This document shows positions 1-7,466 of a DNA stretch of 64,000 nt, one piece after another. The position numbers were made by a program, and so were the translations under genes. The stretch is from CAWAYH01 sp963786195. Its GTDB lineage: Bacteria; Acidobacteriota; Vicinamibacteria; Vicinamibacterales; 2-12-FULL-66-21. The notes beneath the pieces were generated by a model. The model saw only the letters and a list, made by a program, of their open reading frames with translations, made no database searches and had not been told where the DNA came from. Every line of letters begins with the position of its first letter. The first letter of the stretch is position 1. Where the stretch lies: positions 62,001 through 126,000 of the forward strand of contig CAWAYH010000010.1 of NCBI GenBank assembly GCA_963786195.1. Direction: 5' to 3'.

Positions 1-718
1 GCGCAATGCGAACGCCGGGCCCCGTCCGAAAGCCGGTTGACGGCAGCGCGAGCAGGATGGCGGACGGCACCAGCAACGGCGCAAGGTTCGGGCGCGTCAG
101 CAACGCCAGCGAAGCGGCCAACCCGCAGGCGATCCAGCCGGCGCGTCGTTCGGTGGCGGCCGCCATCACGACCGCCATCCAGGTCGCCGCGGCGGGCACG
201 TCGCTCAGGGGCTGCACGACCTGATACAAGACGATCGGGCTCGCGGCGAGCAGACATGCGGCGAAGGCGCCCACGGAGGGTCCGCCGATCCGGCGACCGA
301 GCGCATAGGTCAGCCAGACCAGAAGCGCCGCGGCGACTGGCACGACGACGTGAATGGCCGACGGCCCGAAGACGCGCCAGACGCCGGCCATGACCAGCGA
401 AAGGCCGGGCGGACAGATCGGCACGGCGGCGCCCTGACGAGTTCTGGCCGGCACCCAGCCTGGCGGCGTGATCGACAGCGCTGCGTCGGGCCAGGGCGCG
501 TCGAGCGCCAGCGGGTCCTCGAGAAAGACTCTGCCGGCCACGAATTGCTCCGCCTGGCCAACGTAGCAGTAGGAATCCGATCCGCCCGCGGCGCGGGTGT
601 TCCACATGACGCCCGCCACGAACACGCCGAACACAGCGCATGCGGCGATGATCGGCGCCGCACGGTCGAGCGCCGTCGGCGGGTTCGCGCGTGCGGAAAA
701 CTCGCGCGTGGCAATCAT
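1..718 (-). CDS. Polytopic membrane glycosyltransferase (GT39/ArnT-like), C-terminus beyond window
   Basis: The open frame runs from ATG at 718 off the left edge (239 residues visible). After a short cytoplasmic start there is a transmembrane helix at about residues 22-40. A loop follows with Gly-Gly-Ser-Asp-Ser-Tyr at 45-50, the place where GT-C enzymes carry their acidic catalytic residue. Further hydrophobic segments are seen at about 118-138, 150-166, 178-190 and 197-225. The phrases QPLSDVPAAATWM and ALLTRPNLAPL are typical of polyprenyl-phosphate-sugar-dependent GT39 and related lipid/protein glycosyltransferases. The family transfers a sugar from a lipid carrier outside the cytoplasmic membrane. 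The divergent neighbour is a DPM1-like GT2, which could make such a donor; that link is inferred. The acceptor is unknown. Confidence 0.72.
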   Translation of the reverse strand, partial: MIATREFSARANPPTALDRAAPIIAACAVFGVFVAGVMWNTRAAGGSDSYCYVGQAEQFVAGRVFLEDPLALDAPWPDAALSITPPGWVPARTRQGAAVPICPPGLSLVMAGVWRVFGPSAIHVVVPVAAALLVWLTYALGRRIGGPSVGAFAACLLAASPIVLYQVVQPLSDVPAAATWMAVVMAAATERRAGWIACGLAASLALLTRPNLAPLLVPSAILLALPSTGFRTGPGVRIA

Positions 719-772
719 GGGGGCGCGTGGCGTATAGTGGCGCCGCCGGTCGTCCCGATCGGGACCTCGCTG

Positions 773-1471
773 ATGCGCCTCTCGGTCATCATTCCCGTCT
801 TCAACGAAGAGCAGACCATCGACGAGATCATCGCGCGGGTGTCCGCGGTCGACCTCGCGGGCATCCAGATCGAGATCATCGTCGCCAACGACGGCTCGAC
901 CGATGGCACCCGATCGGTCATCGACACGCGCGAGTGGCCGCCGGGCATACCGGTGCACATCTACCACAGCCCGATCAACCTGGGCAAGGGCGCGGCGGTG
1001 CGCATCGGTCTCGCGCGCGCAACCGGGGACATCCTGCTCGTCCAGGACGCTGACCTCGAGCTGGATCCGACCGAGTACCCGCGGCTGCTCGAGCCGATCG
1101 TCGCGGGCCGCGCCGACGCGGTGTACGGATCGCGCTTCCTGAGATCGAGCGCGGCAGTGCCACGGCGGACGCGGCTGGCGAACCGCTTCCTCACGATGCT
1201 CACGAACATCCTGTTCGGCTCGCGGCTGAGCGACATGGAGACCGCATACAAGGTCATGCGGCGCGAGGCGCTTGACGGCGTCCGGCTTCGCGCGGTCGGC
1301 TTCGACATCGAGCCGGAGCTGACGGCCAGGCTGTTGCTCGCGGGGCGGACGATCGTCGAGGTCCCCGTCTCCTACAACCCGCGGAGCGTCACTGAAGGAA
1401 AGAAGATGCGGTGGATCGACGGCGTCGACGCCGTCTACATGCTGCTGAAGTGCAGATTCACGCGATCGTGA
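773..1471 (+). CDS. Glycosyltransferase family 2, dolichyl/polyprenyl-phosphate mannosyltransferase-like
   Basis: A 232-residue GT-A enzyme beginning MRLSVIIPVFNEEQTI, the usual GT2 start. The nucleotide-sugar-binding region ANDGSTDGT follows at about residues 40-48, and the metal-binding QDADLELDP segment at about 90-98. It lacks the C-terminal membrane helices of GtrB-type enzymes, so it resembles the soluble DPM1 class that loads a sugar onto polyprenyl phosphate at the cytoplasmic membrane face. The MRRWIDG-like C-terminal region (KKMRWIDGVDAVYMLLK) is typical. The ATG at 773 is chosen because homology begins there, although the frame stays open upstream to 350. A TATAGT hexamer lies 34 bp upstream at 733-738. 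The exact sugar cannot be told from sequence. Confidence 0.85.
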   Translation: MRLSVIIPVFNEEQTIDEIIARVSAVDLAGIQIEIIVANDGSTDGTRSVIDTREWPPGIPVHIYHSPINLGKGAAVRIGLARATGDILLVQDADLELDPTEYPRLLEPIVAGRADAVYGSRFLRSSAAVPRRTRLANRFLTMLTNILFGSRLSDMETAYKVMRREALDGVRLRAVGFDIEPELTARLLLAGRTIVEVPVSYNPRSVTEGKKMRWIDGVDAVYMLLKCRFTRS

Positions 1472-1499
1472 ACGACCGGTGTCCGCGCGGGAACGACCC

Positions 1500-2897
1500 T
1501 CACTCCGGGCGCGTGTCCTCTACCAGTTTTTCGTCGTCAAACACGAACACGCGGCTGCGGGCGGCGACAGCGACCTCGTGCGCGCGGCCGAGCGCGCTCT
1601 CGCGCGTCGCGTGCGTCACATCGACCTGCCCCTTGTTCTGCATGATGATCCACATGTCGCCGGACTCGCCCGGGATCGTGCTCACGAAGACGTCGGACGG
1701 TTCCAGGACGATCACGCGTACGAGCTGACGGCCCACCTGGAGGATGAACGGATCGAGGCGATCGACCTGGGTTCGAACGCTCGTGAACTTCTCGCCGTTG
1801 ATGCGGACGGCGCCCTGCTGGACCTTGCGGCTCGCCTCGCTGCCGGACTTCGCAAGCCCCGTTTCGAGCAGTAGATGCTCGATGACGGTACCTCGCAGCA
1901 TCGGACGCTCGGGAGTGTCAGCGGGGATCTCGCCCTTGCCCCTGCGCTCGAAGTCCTCGGCGGTCTGTTCGGCCGTCGGACCATCGTGGAAGTCCTTGAC
2001 GATCAGCATGGCGAGATCGGATTTCGCCCGCTTCGGGTGTAGCTCGCCCGAATCGACCGCCGCCTTGCGCGCCTCAATCTGCTCCGGCGTCAGATCAGTG
2101 AGCAACGTGTAGTACTTCCACATGAGGTCGTCGGAGATGGACATGATCTTGCCGAACATCTCCGACGGCGTGTCGGTGACTCCCACGTAATTGCCCGCGC
2201 TCTTGGACATCTTCTCGACGCCGTCAAGCCCCTCGAGCAACGGGGTTGTCATCACGATCTGAGCCTCGAGTCCGAACGACGGCATGATGTCCCGGCCCAC
2301 GTTGAGATTGAACAGCTGATCGGTCCCGCCGAGCTCCACGTCGGCGCGCAGGACGACGGAGTCGTACGCCTGCGCGAGCGGATAGAGAAACTCGTGCAGT
2401 GCGATGGGCTGGCCGCTTTCGTAGCGCTTCTTGAAATCACGGCGCTCCAGCATCTGCGCGACGTTGTACTGCGCGGCGAGCCGGACCCAGCCGACACTCC
2501 CGAGCGGCTCCAGCCATTCGCTGTTGAAACGCACCTTCGTGCGCGCGGGATCGAGGATCTTGAAAACCTGCGTCTTGTAGCTCTCCGCGTTCTCTTGAAT
2601 CTCTTCCGGTGTCAGGGGTGGCCGCGTCTTGGCGCGGCCCGTCGGATCGCCGATGAGCGCGGTGAACGATCCGACGACATACACGACCGTGTGACCGAGA
2701 TCCTGAAAGTGCTTCATCTTGCGGATGAGCACCGTGTGACCGAGGTGCAGGTCGGGCGCCGTTGGATCGAACCCGACCTTGACGACGAGGGGCTGGCCGC
2801 TCGTCGCGGACCGTTCCAGCTTGATCCGGAGCTCTTCAGCGCGGATGACGTCCACGCATCCTTTGGTGAGATACGCGATCTGATCGTCGATGGTCAT
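1500..2897 (-). CDS. tyrS: Tyrosyl-tRNA synthetase with C-terminal extension
   Basis: A class I synthetase that charges tRNA-Tyr in the cytoplasm. HLGH (HIGH motif) is at residues 51-54, the tyrosine-pocket segment GGTDQLFNLNVGRD at about 190-203, KMSKS at 229-233, and an S4 RNA-binding domain at about 338-397. The KMSKS/HLGH form and length to residue 397 match the TyrZ-like bacterial type of about 400-410 residues. Unusually, the frame continues about 65 residues past the S4 domain, into MWIIMQNKGQVDVTH and ending KLVEDTRPE. This tail resembles a DUF2188-like small domain. The start ATG has only a weak purine stretch (GGACAAGAA) and sits 7 nt after a perfect hairpin. The tail could be a real fusion or a separate small gene joined by an indel. 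Confidence 0.93.
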   Translation of the reverse strand: MTIDDQIAYLTKGCVDVIRAEELRIKLERSATSGQPLVVKVGFDPTAPDLHLGHTVLIRKMKHFQDLGHTVVYVVGSFTALIGDPTGRAKTRPPLTPEEIQENAESYKTQVFKILDPARTKVRFNSEWLEPLGSVGWVRLAAQYNVAQMLERRDFKKRYESGQPIALHEFLYPLAQAYDSVVLRADVELGGTDQLFNLNVGRDIMPSFGLEAQIVMTTPLLEGLDGVEKMSKSAGNYVGVTDTPSEMFGKIMSISDDLMWKYYTLLTDLTPEQIEARKAAVDSGELHPKRAKSDLAMLIVKDFHDGPTAEQTAEDFERRGKGEIPADTPERPMLRGTVIEHLLLETGLAKSGSEASRKVQQGAVRINGEKFTSVRTQVDRLDPFILQVGRQLVRVIVLEPSDVFVSTIPGESGDMWIIMQNKGQVDVTHATRESALGRAHEVAVAARSRVFVFDDEKLVEDTRPE

Positions 2898-2904
2898 TTC
2901 TTGT

Positions 2905-2925
2905 CCGGGGGACTTCGTCCCCCGG
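2905..2925 (-). promoter_or_regulatory. Perfect hairpin directly upstream of tyrS start
   Basis: CCGGGGGAC, a 3-nt loop, then GTCCCCCGG form a flawless 9-bp stem. On the minus strand it ends 7 nt before the tyrS ATG at 2897, where it would overlap or occlude the ribosome landing site. No T-box features are visible. It could equally be a copy of a dispersed GC-rich palindrome. Function unproven. Confidence 0.45.
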
Positions 2926-2959
2926 GGCCCCCCTTACTGGCTCGCTCGCGGGCCCTAAC

Positions 2960-2965
2960 TATACC
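2960..2965 (+). promoter_or_regulatory. -10-like TATACC placed for a leaderless transcript
   Basis: TATACC lies 8 bp before the ATG at 2974. With the usual 6-8 nt from -10 to the transcription start, the mRNA would begin at or next to the start codon. No Shine-Dalgarno sequence is present, which agrees with leaderless initiation. There is no clear -35 element. Confidence 0.35.
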
Positions 2966-2973
2966 GCGCTACC

Positions 2974-3819
2974 ATGTTCGACCGGATGACTCCTCCCTCG
3001 CTCAGCCGCCGCGACGTGCTCCGCGGGCTCGCCGCCGCCGGGATCGGCACCGTCGTCGGAGCCGGCACGCATGGTTTTCTGTACGAGCGATTTCGAGTAG
3101 ACGTCGCGCGGACGACGCTGGCTGTGTCGGGGCTGCCCGACGGGCTGTCGGGCGTGCGCGTCGGTTTTCTGACGGACCTGCATCGGAGCGGCACGGTGCC
3201 GCACGAGCTCATCGACCGCGCGGTCGGCTTGCTCATGGCGGAGCGTCCGGATCTGATCATCCTGGGCGGCGACTACATCACGATGGGTGAGCGGCGCTTC
3301 GCGGAGCCGGCGGCGGAGGCCCTGAGTCGATTGTCTGCGCCGAACGGCGTGTTCGGCGTCCTGGGCAATCATGATGACGATCGGGACGTGCCTGCAGCGC
3401 TGAGCGCTCGTGGGTTCGAGATCCTCCGGGACGAGCGCACGAGAATCACCATCCGCGGCGACACGCTCGACCTGATTGGGATTCGATACTGGACGTCCAA
3501 AGTGGCTGACATCGCCCGGCTCGCTCGCGGCGCGTCGCCAGCCTCGATGCTCATCGCACACACACCGTCACGGCTTCGGGAAGCGACGGCCCTCGCGTTG
3601 CCGTTGATGCTGAGCGGCCATACCCATGGGGGACAGGTCGTCCTCCCGGGACTCGGCGCCATTGCCGCGAGGCGATTCCCGGTGATCGCCGGGGCGGCCT
3701 ACAAGGAGAACACGACCGCTTACGTCAGTCGCGGCATCGGGACGGTCTACGTGCCGGTTCGCGTGGCCTGCCCGCCTGAAGTGTCGATCCTCACGCTGAA
3801 ACCCAAAGACTTGGCCTGA
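2974..3819 (+). CDS. Tat-exported metallophosphoesterase (YkuE-like)
   Basis: 281 residues. The N-terminus has a twin-arginine signal (SRRDVLRGLA at 11-20, then a hydrophobic stretch to about 36), so export or membrane anchoring via Tat is likely. The calcineurin-like dinuclear-metal motifs appear in order: TDLH at 67-70, GGDY at 98-101, GNHD at 131-134, a lone histidine in LIAHTPS at about 190, and GHTHGGQ at about 214-220. This family includes YkuE and LpxG-type enzymes acting on phospholipid or UDP-diacylglucosamine substrates; the substrate here is unknown. ATG 2974 lacks a ribosome site, and a second ATG at 2986 is also possible. It is divergent from tyrS. Confidence 0.85.
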   Translation: MFDRMTPPSLSRRDVLRGLAAAGIGTVVGAGTHGFLYERFRVDVARTTLAVSGLPDGLSGVRVGFLTDLHRSGTVPHELIDRAVGLLMAERPDLIILGGDYITMGERRFAEPAAEALSRLSAPNGVFGVLGNHDDDRDVPAALSARGFEILRDERTRITIRGDTLDLIGIRYWTSKVADIARLARGASPASMLIAHTPSRLREATALALPLMLSGHTHGGQVVLPGLGAIAARRFPVIAGAAYKENTTAYVSRGIGTVYVPVRVACPPEVSILTLKPKDLA

Positions 3820-3831
3820 TTTCGGTCGATC

Positions 3832-3879
3832 TTGACCTGGTCGGGCATTAGCAGTATTGTTGTTTTTGATTAATCAAAA
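3832..3879 (+). promoter_or_regulatory. Sigma-70-like promoter with a 16-bp perfect palindrome at the transcription start
   Basis: TTGACC (3832-3837), a 17-bp spacer and TATTGT (3855-3860) make a reasonable sigma-70 promoter. Immediately downstream, TTTTGATTAATCAAAA at 3864-3879 is a perfect 16-bp palindrome covering the expected transcription start near 3867. A palindrome in that place is the classic position for a repressor operator. The 50-bp stretch is strikingly AT-rich for this DNA. It serves the methyltransferase gene that starts at 3893. No cognate regulator is in the window. Confidence 0.6.
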
Positions 3880-3892
3880 TATTGAGTTCTAC

Positions 3893-4565
3893 ATGTCAAA
3901 TACACTCGCGATATTGGCTCCCCGGGTCAGACGGTGGCTGGTGGTCAATCTGGTCGTGGGCGCCGGCCTGTTCGTGATTACGGGTCGCTGGCAGGACCCC
4001 TGGCTCTGGGCGTACGTGCTGACGTTCGCTCTCGTCACGCTCTACGCCCTGCTTTCGATCGATGAAGACCTCGCACGCGAACGTTTCCGGCCCGCCCGAA
4101 CCTGGCGCGGACCGCGTGCCGCTGCTCTGGATCCGCCTGAGCGCGCTGGCTCACCTGCTCGTGGGTGCGTTGGACCTGCGCTTCCAGATCACTCAGGTAC
4201 CCGCTGCGCTGCGAGTCGCCGGCCTGATCGGCATGGCGATCTTCTTCACCCTCGTGTTCCGCGCGATGCTCTCCAACAGGTTCTTCTCGCCGGTCGTCCG
4301 CATCCAGCGCGAACGTGGCCATCGCGTCGTCGATCGCGGTCCGTACGCGATTGTCCGGCACCCTGGATACGCCGGCATGATCGTGGGCGTGCCGGTCAGC
4401 GCGCTGGCGCTGGGATCGTGGCTCGCCTTCGGGTTCGCGTTGATCTACGCGGGCCTGATTCTTCGGCGAGTGTTGTTCGAAGACGCGTATCTGCGAAGCC
4501 ATCTCGAGGGCTACCGTGACTACACCGAACGGGTGCGTTACCGGTTGATCCCGGGCGTCTGGTAG
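3893..4565 (+). CDS. Isoprenylcysteine carboxyl methyltransferase-family membrane protein (one frameshift)
   Basis: The N-terminal part from ATG 3893 gives two membrane helices (about residues 12-30 and 37-53) and the phrase DEDLARERFRPA. Coding then switches frame near 4110 (one extra base in a GGCCCGCCC run) and continues GADRVPLLWIRLSALAHLL to a stop at 4565, about 223 residues in all. The C-terminal RGPYAIVRHPGYAGM segment is the SAM-binding signature of the ICMT/PEMT integral-membrane methyltransferases. The substrate of bacterial members is usually unknown. The 3' end overlaps purN, which is convergent, by 28 bp. The frameshift looks like a sequencing indel, because both halves are well conserved. 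Confidence 0.75.
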
Positions 4566-5179
4566 AACCCGAAGCGGCGGCCGGCAACCGTGCGGCCGCC
4601 CTCCTGCACCAGGCGCACGGCCTCGGGATAGATGCGGTGTTCCTCGATGAGGATGCGCGCCGACAGCGTCTCGACCGTGTCGTCGTCGCGCACGGGAACG
4701 GCGGCCTGGATGACGATCGGGCCGCCGTCGAGCTCCGGCGTCACCAGGTGCACGGTGGCCCCTGTGATCTTCACGCCGTACTCCAGCGCCTGCCGCTGAG
4801 CGTCCATCCCAGGAAACGCTGGCAGCAGCGACGGGTGCACGTTCAGAATGGCGTGCGGAAAGGCGTCCAGCAGAGGAGCGCCGACCAGTCGCATGAATCC
4901 CGCCAGGCATACGAGTGCGACGCGGCGGCCTTGCAGCTCGCGGACGATCGTGCGATCGAATTCGTCGCGCGACGGGAATCCGCGGTGGTCGATCACGAGC
5001 GTCTCGATGCCAGCACTCTTTGCGCGCTCGAGCCCGCCGGCATCCGCGCGATTCGACACGACCAGCCCGATGCGGGCATCCAGCCTGCCTTCGGCGATTG
5101 CGTCGATGAGCGCCTGGAGGTTGCTCCCGCGGCCGGAGATCAGAACGCCGAGAACTCCGTGTTCGGCGTCAGCCGGCAT
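4538..5179 (-). CDS. purN: Phosphoribosylglycinamide formyltransferase
   Basis: Uses 10-formyl-tetrahydrofolate to formylate GAR (step 3 of purine synthesis). Visible landmarks are GRGSNLQAL near the start (phosphoribosyl binding), NVHPSLLPAFPGMDA with the catalytic Asn and His, and HLVTPELDGGPIVIQ with the catalytic Asp. ATG 5179 is preferred: it gives 213 residues, homology begins at once (GVLGVLISGRGSN), and GGAGGCGAAGG lies upstream. A GTG at 5203 is the alternative. The start overlaps the corrected purM stop by 11 bp, indicating translational coupling at the end of the pur operon. Confidence 0.95.
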   Translation of the reverse strand: MPADAEHGVLGVLISGRGSNLQALIDAIAEGRLDARIGLVVSNRADAGGLERAKSAGIETLVIDHRGFPSRDEFDRTIVRELQGRRVALVCLAGFMRLVGAPLLDAFPHAILNVHPSLLPAFPGMDAQRQALEYGVKITGATVHLVTPELDGGPIVIQAAVPVRDDDTVETLSARILIEEHRIYPEAVRLVQEGGRTVAGRRFGFYQTPGINR

Positions 5180-6198
5180 ACTCGACGCCTTCGCCTCCCG
5201 CACGCACCTCGCCGATCGCTATCGCACCCGCCTCTCCGGCTGACGACAGGCCATCGAGAAGTTCGCCGAGATGATCGCGCGCGCACGCGACGATCAGGCC
5301 CACGCCCATGTTGAACGTTCTCAGCATGTCCCCTTGGGGCACTCTCGCCGGTGCGCTGAAGCCAGTCAAAAATCGGAGGAACACGCCAGGATGACAGCCG
5401 GATTACGGCGTGCATGCCGTCGGGAAGGATGCGCGGCAGGTTGTCGGTAATCCCCCCTCCGGTGATGTGGGCCATGCCCTTGATGATCCGCCTGGGGAGC
5501 AGCGGCTTCATGACGCGCAGGTAGGAGCGGTGCGTCACCAGCAGCGCTTCTCCAACGGTTTGTCCGAGGTCCGGCACGTAGCTGTCGACGCGCAGGCCGG
5601 CTGTGTCGAACGCAATGCGGCGCGCGAGCGAATAGCCGTTGGTGTGCAGGCCTGACGAGGGCAGGCCTACCAGCACGTCGCCCGGGACGATCGTCCGGCC
5701 GTCGATGAGCCCGTCACGCGGCACGACACCGACGATGAACCCCGCGACGTCGTACTCGCCATCCTGATAGAAGCCCGGCATCTCGGCCGTCTCGCCTCCG
5801 AGCAGCGCACAGCCATTCTCGCGGCAGGCGACGGCGAGCCCTTCGACAATCCTGACCGCCACATCGGGATCGAGCCGGCCGGTCGCGAGGTAATCGAGGA
5901 AGAACAGCGGCTGTGCGCCCTGAACGAGGATGTCGTTGACGCAGTGGTTGACGAGGTCGATGCCGATCGTCGAGTGCACGCCGGTCATGAAGGCGACGCG
6001 CAGCTTGGTGCCGACGCCGTCAGCGCTCGCAACGAGGACGGGGTCGCTGCCGCCGGCGGCGCCGAGCTCAAAGAGCCCGCCGAAGGACCCGATCTCGGAG
6101 AGGACCCCCGTCGTGAACGTGCCACGCGCGAGCGACCGGATGCGCTTCACGACCTCGTTGCCGGCGTCGATGTCGACGCCGGATTGTCTGTAGTCCAT
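5169..6198 (-). CDS. purM: Phosphoribosylformylglycinamidine cyclo-ligase (one frameshift)
   Basis: AIR synthetase, step 5 of purine synthesis, ATP-dependent ring closure of FGAM. The N-terminal DYRQSGVDIDAGNEVV, the ASADGVGTKLRVAF loop and the HITGGGITDNLPRILP segment are diagnostic. The frame is good to PPIFDWLQRTGE, then a single extra base near 5348 shifts coding to VPQGDMLRTFNMGVGL, which runs to the stop at 5169-5171. Corrected length is 342 residues, normal for PurM. Uncorrected, the gene would end in a 60-residue Arg-rich nonsense tail. As an essential step in an otherwise complete operon it is almost certainly intact in the organism. It follows the HEAT gene by 48 bp. Confidence 0.93.
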
Positions 6199-6207
6199 GG
6201 GATTCGA

Positions 6208-6236
6208 GCCTTCAGCTCTCAGCTGTCAGCCGAAGG
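6208..6236. repeat. Short CAGCTGTCAGCTCTC-type intercistronic repeat
   Basis: On the coding (minus) strand the 48-bp gap between the HEAT gene and purM contains GCTGACAGCTGAGAGCTGAA, a short iteration of an AGCTGA unit. It is one of several low-complexity intercistronic repeats in the window. Confidence 0.45.
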
Positions 6237-6246
6237 CGCCTCGTGA

Positions 6247-7449
6247 CTAGAATTCGAGCTTGCGGACGAGCGCATCCGTGACGGTCTTCGCGGGCGAACC
6301 GGCCGGCGCCTGCCAGTAGGCGCGGCGGACCGTGGCGAAGAAGCGTTCCTCTTCGAAGTCCTCCTCCAGCATGTCGAAGGCTTCGCGGAGCAGATCGATC
6401 GCCGGGTCGCGCAGCGACTGCTCCTCGAGCAGTTTCAGCAGGAGCGGCGTGTTGCGGAGCGCGACGGTTCCCAGCGCCAGCGCGACCGGCGCGCGCACCG
6501 GGTCGCGGGTCGGCGTCCCCTGAACGATCAGCTCGGTCGCCGCGTCTGCTTTGCCCGATACCGCCAGCACCCCCAGCGCAGAGGCCGACGCGCGCAGCAG
6601 CTCCTGATATCCCAGGTTCTTGATCGAAAAGCGCAACGATTCGGCGATGAACGGCTGGTGAGACCCGCAGTTCACGCCGAGCAGGCAGATGGATGCCGCG
6701 ATGGACGGCTGGCGCTCGCGCGGGGCCGAGCGTTGCATCGCCGCCAGCGTCGGGAGCGCCGACTTGTCGCCGATCTTGCCAAGCGCCAACGCGGCATCGT
6801 CCTGGAGCGGACCGTCGGTTTTTGCGACCTCCGTGAGCGCCTTGAGCGCGTAGGCGCCGCGATAGTCGCCGATCGCCTCGATGACGACGCTGCGGAAGAA
6901 GGCCTGGCCCTGCATCACCAGCGCTTCCATCCTTTGCCGGACCTGCGGGTCGTCGCCGTGGGCGGCAAGCGCACGCGTGAGCGCAGGCCGGACGAACTCG
7001 GACTCTTCGGCCTTCAGCGCTTCCAGCAGGCGTGGAGCGATGGTCTTGTCGGGGTTGTGCTCGAAGTATGCGTAGGCGACCGCGCGGAGCCGATCGTTCT
7101 TCTCGGCAAGGCACGTCACCATCAGGTCGCGCGTCCGAGGATCGTTGAAGCCCGATAGCAGGACGAGCGCCCTGAACCGTACGTATCCGTCCGCGTGTTG
7201 CCTGGCGGCCTGGAGCAGCGCAGGCACAGCGACATCGGGTGCGGCGCGGCGGACGGTGCGGGCGGCGCCAGACCGCACGGGGAAGTCAACGCTGCCCAGC
7301 TTGTCGATCGCCGCGCGCAGCTGTTCGGCCGTTACGGGCGCTTCGCCAGCCGGGGTCTGACCTGGACCAGTGCCCTGCCGCCCGGCGCCGGTCGCGCGCA
7401 CACCAGACACGAGCGCGACCATGCAACACGCGAACACGAAGTGACGCAT
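6247..7449 (-). CDS. Exported HEAT-repeat protein of unknown function
   Basis: 400 residues from ATG 7449. A signal peptide (MRHFVFACCMVALVSGVRA) is followed by alpha-helical HEAT-like repeats from about residue 50 to 370, for example DVAVPALLQAARQHADGYVRF and KSALPTLAAMQRSA. Such repeats form a scaffold for protein binding; no catalytic motif is seen. GAGG lies 11 nt before the ATG. A GTG at 7464 would extend it by five residues. It sits inside the purine operon between purF and purM with small gaps on both sides, so it is probably co-transcribed. No purine link for such a protein is known to me, and export to the periplasm argues against a direct one. Confidence 0.8.
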   Translation of the reverse strand: MRHFVFACCMVALVSGVRATGAGRQGTGPGQTPAGEAPVTAEQLRAAIDKLGSVDFPVRSGAARTVRRAAPDVAVPALLQAARQHADGYVRFRALVLLSGFNDPRTRDLMVTCLAEKNDRLRAVAYAYFEHNPDKTIAPRLLEALKAEESEFVRPALTRALAAHGDDPQVRQRMEALVMQGQAFFRSVVIEAIGDYRGAYALKALTEVAKTDGPLQDDAALALGKIGDKSALPTLAAMQRSAPRERQPSIAASICLLGVNCGSHQPFIAESLRFSIKNLGYQELLRASASALGVLAVSGKADAATELIVQGTPTRDPVRAPVALALGTVALRNTPLLLKLLEEQSLRDPAIDLLREAFDMLEEDFEEERFFATVRRAYWQAPAGSPAKTVTDALVRKLEF

Positions 7450-7466
7450 GGCTGGGAGCCTCACGA

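Noticed and set aside
1760..1780. GGTTCGAAC resembling a tRNA T-arm
   Set aside because: It lies inside tyrS with no cloverleaf around it.
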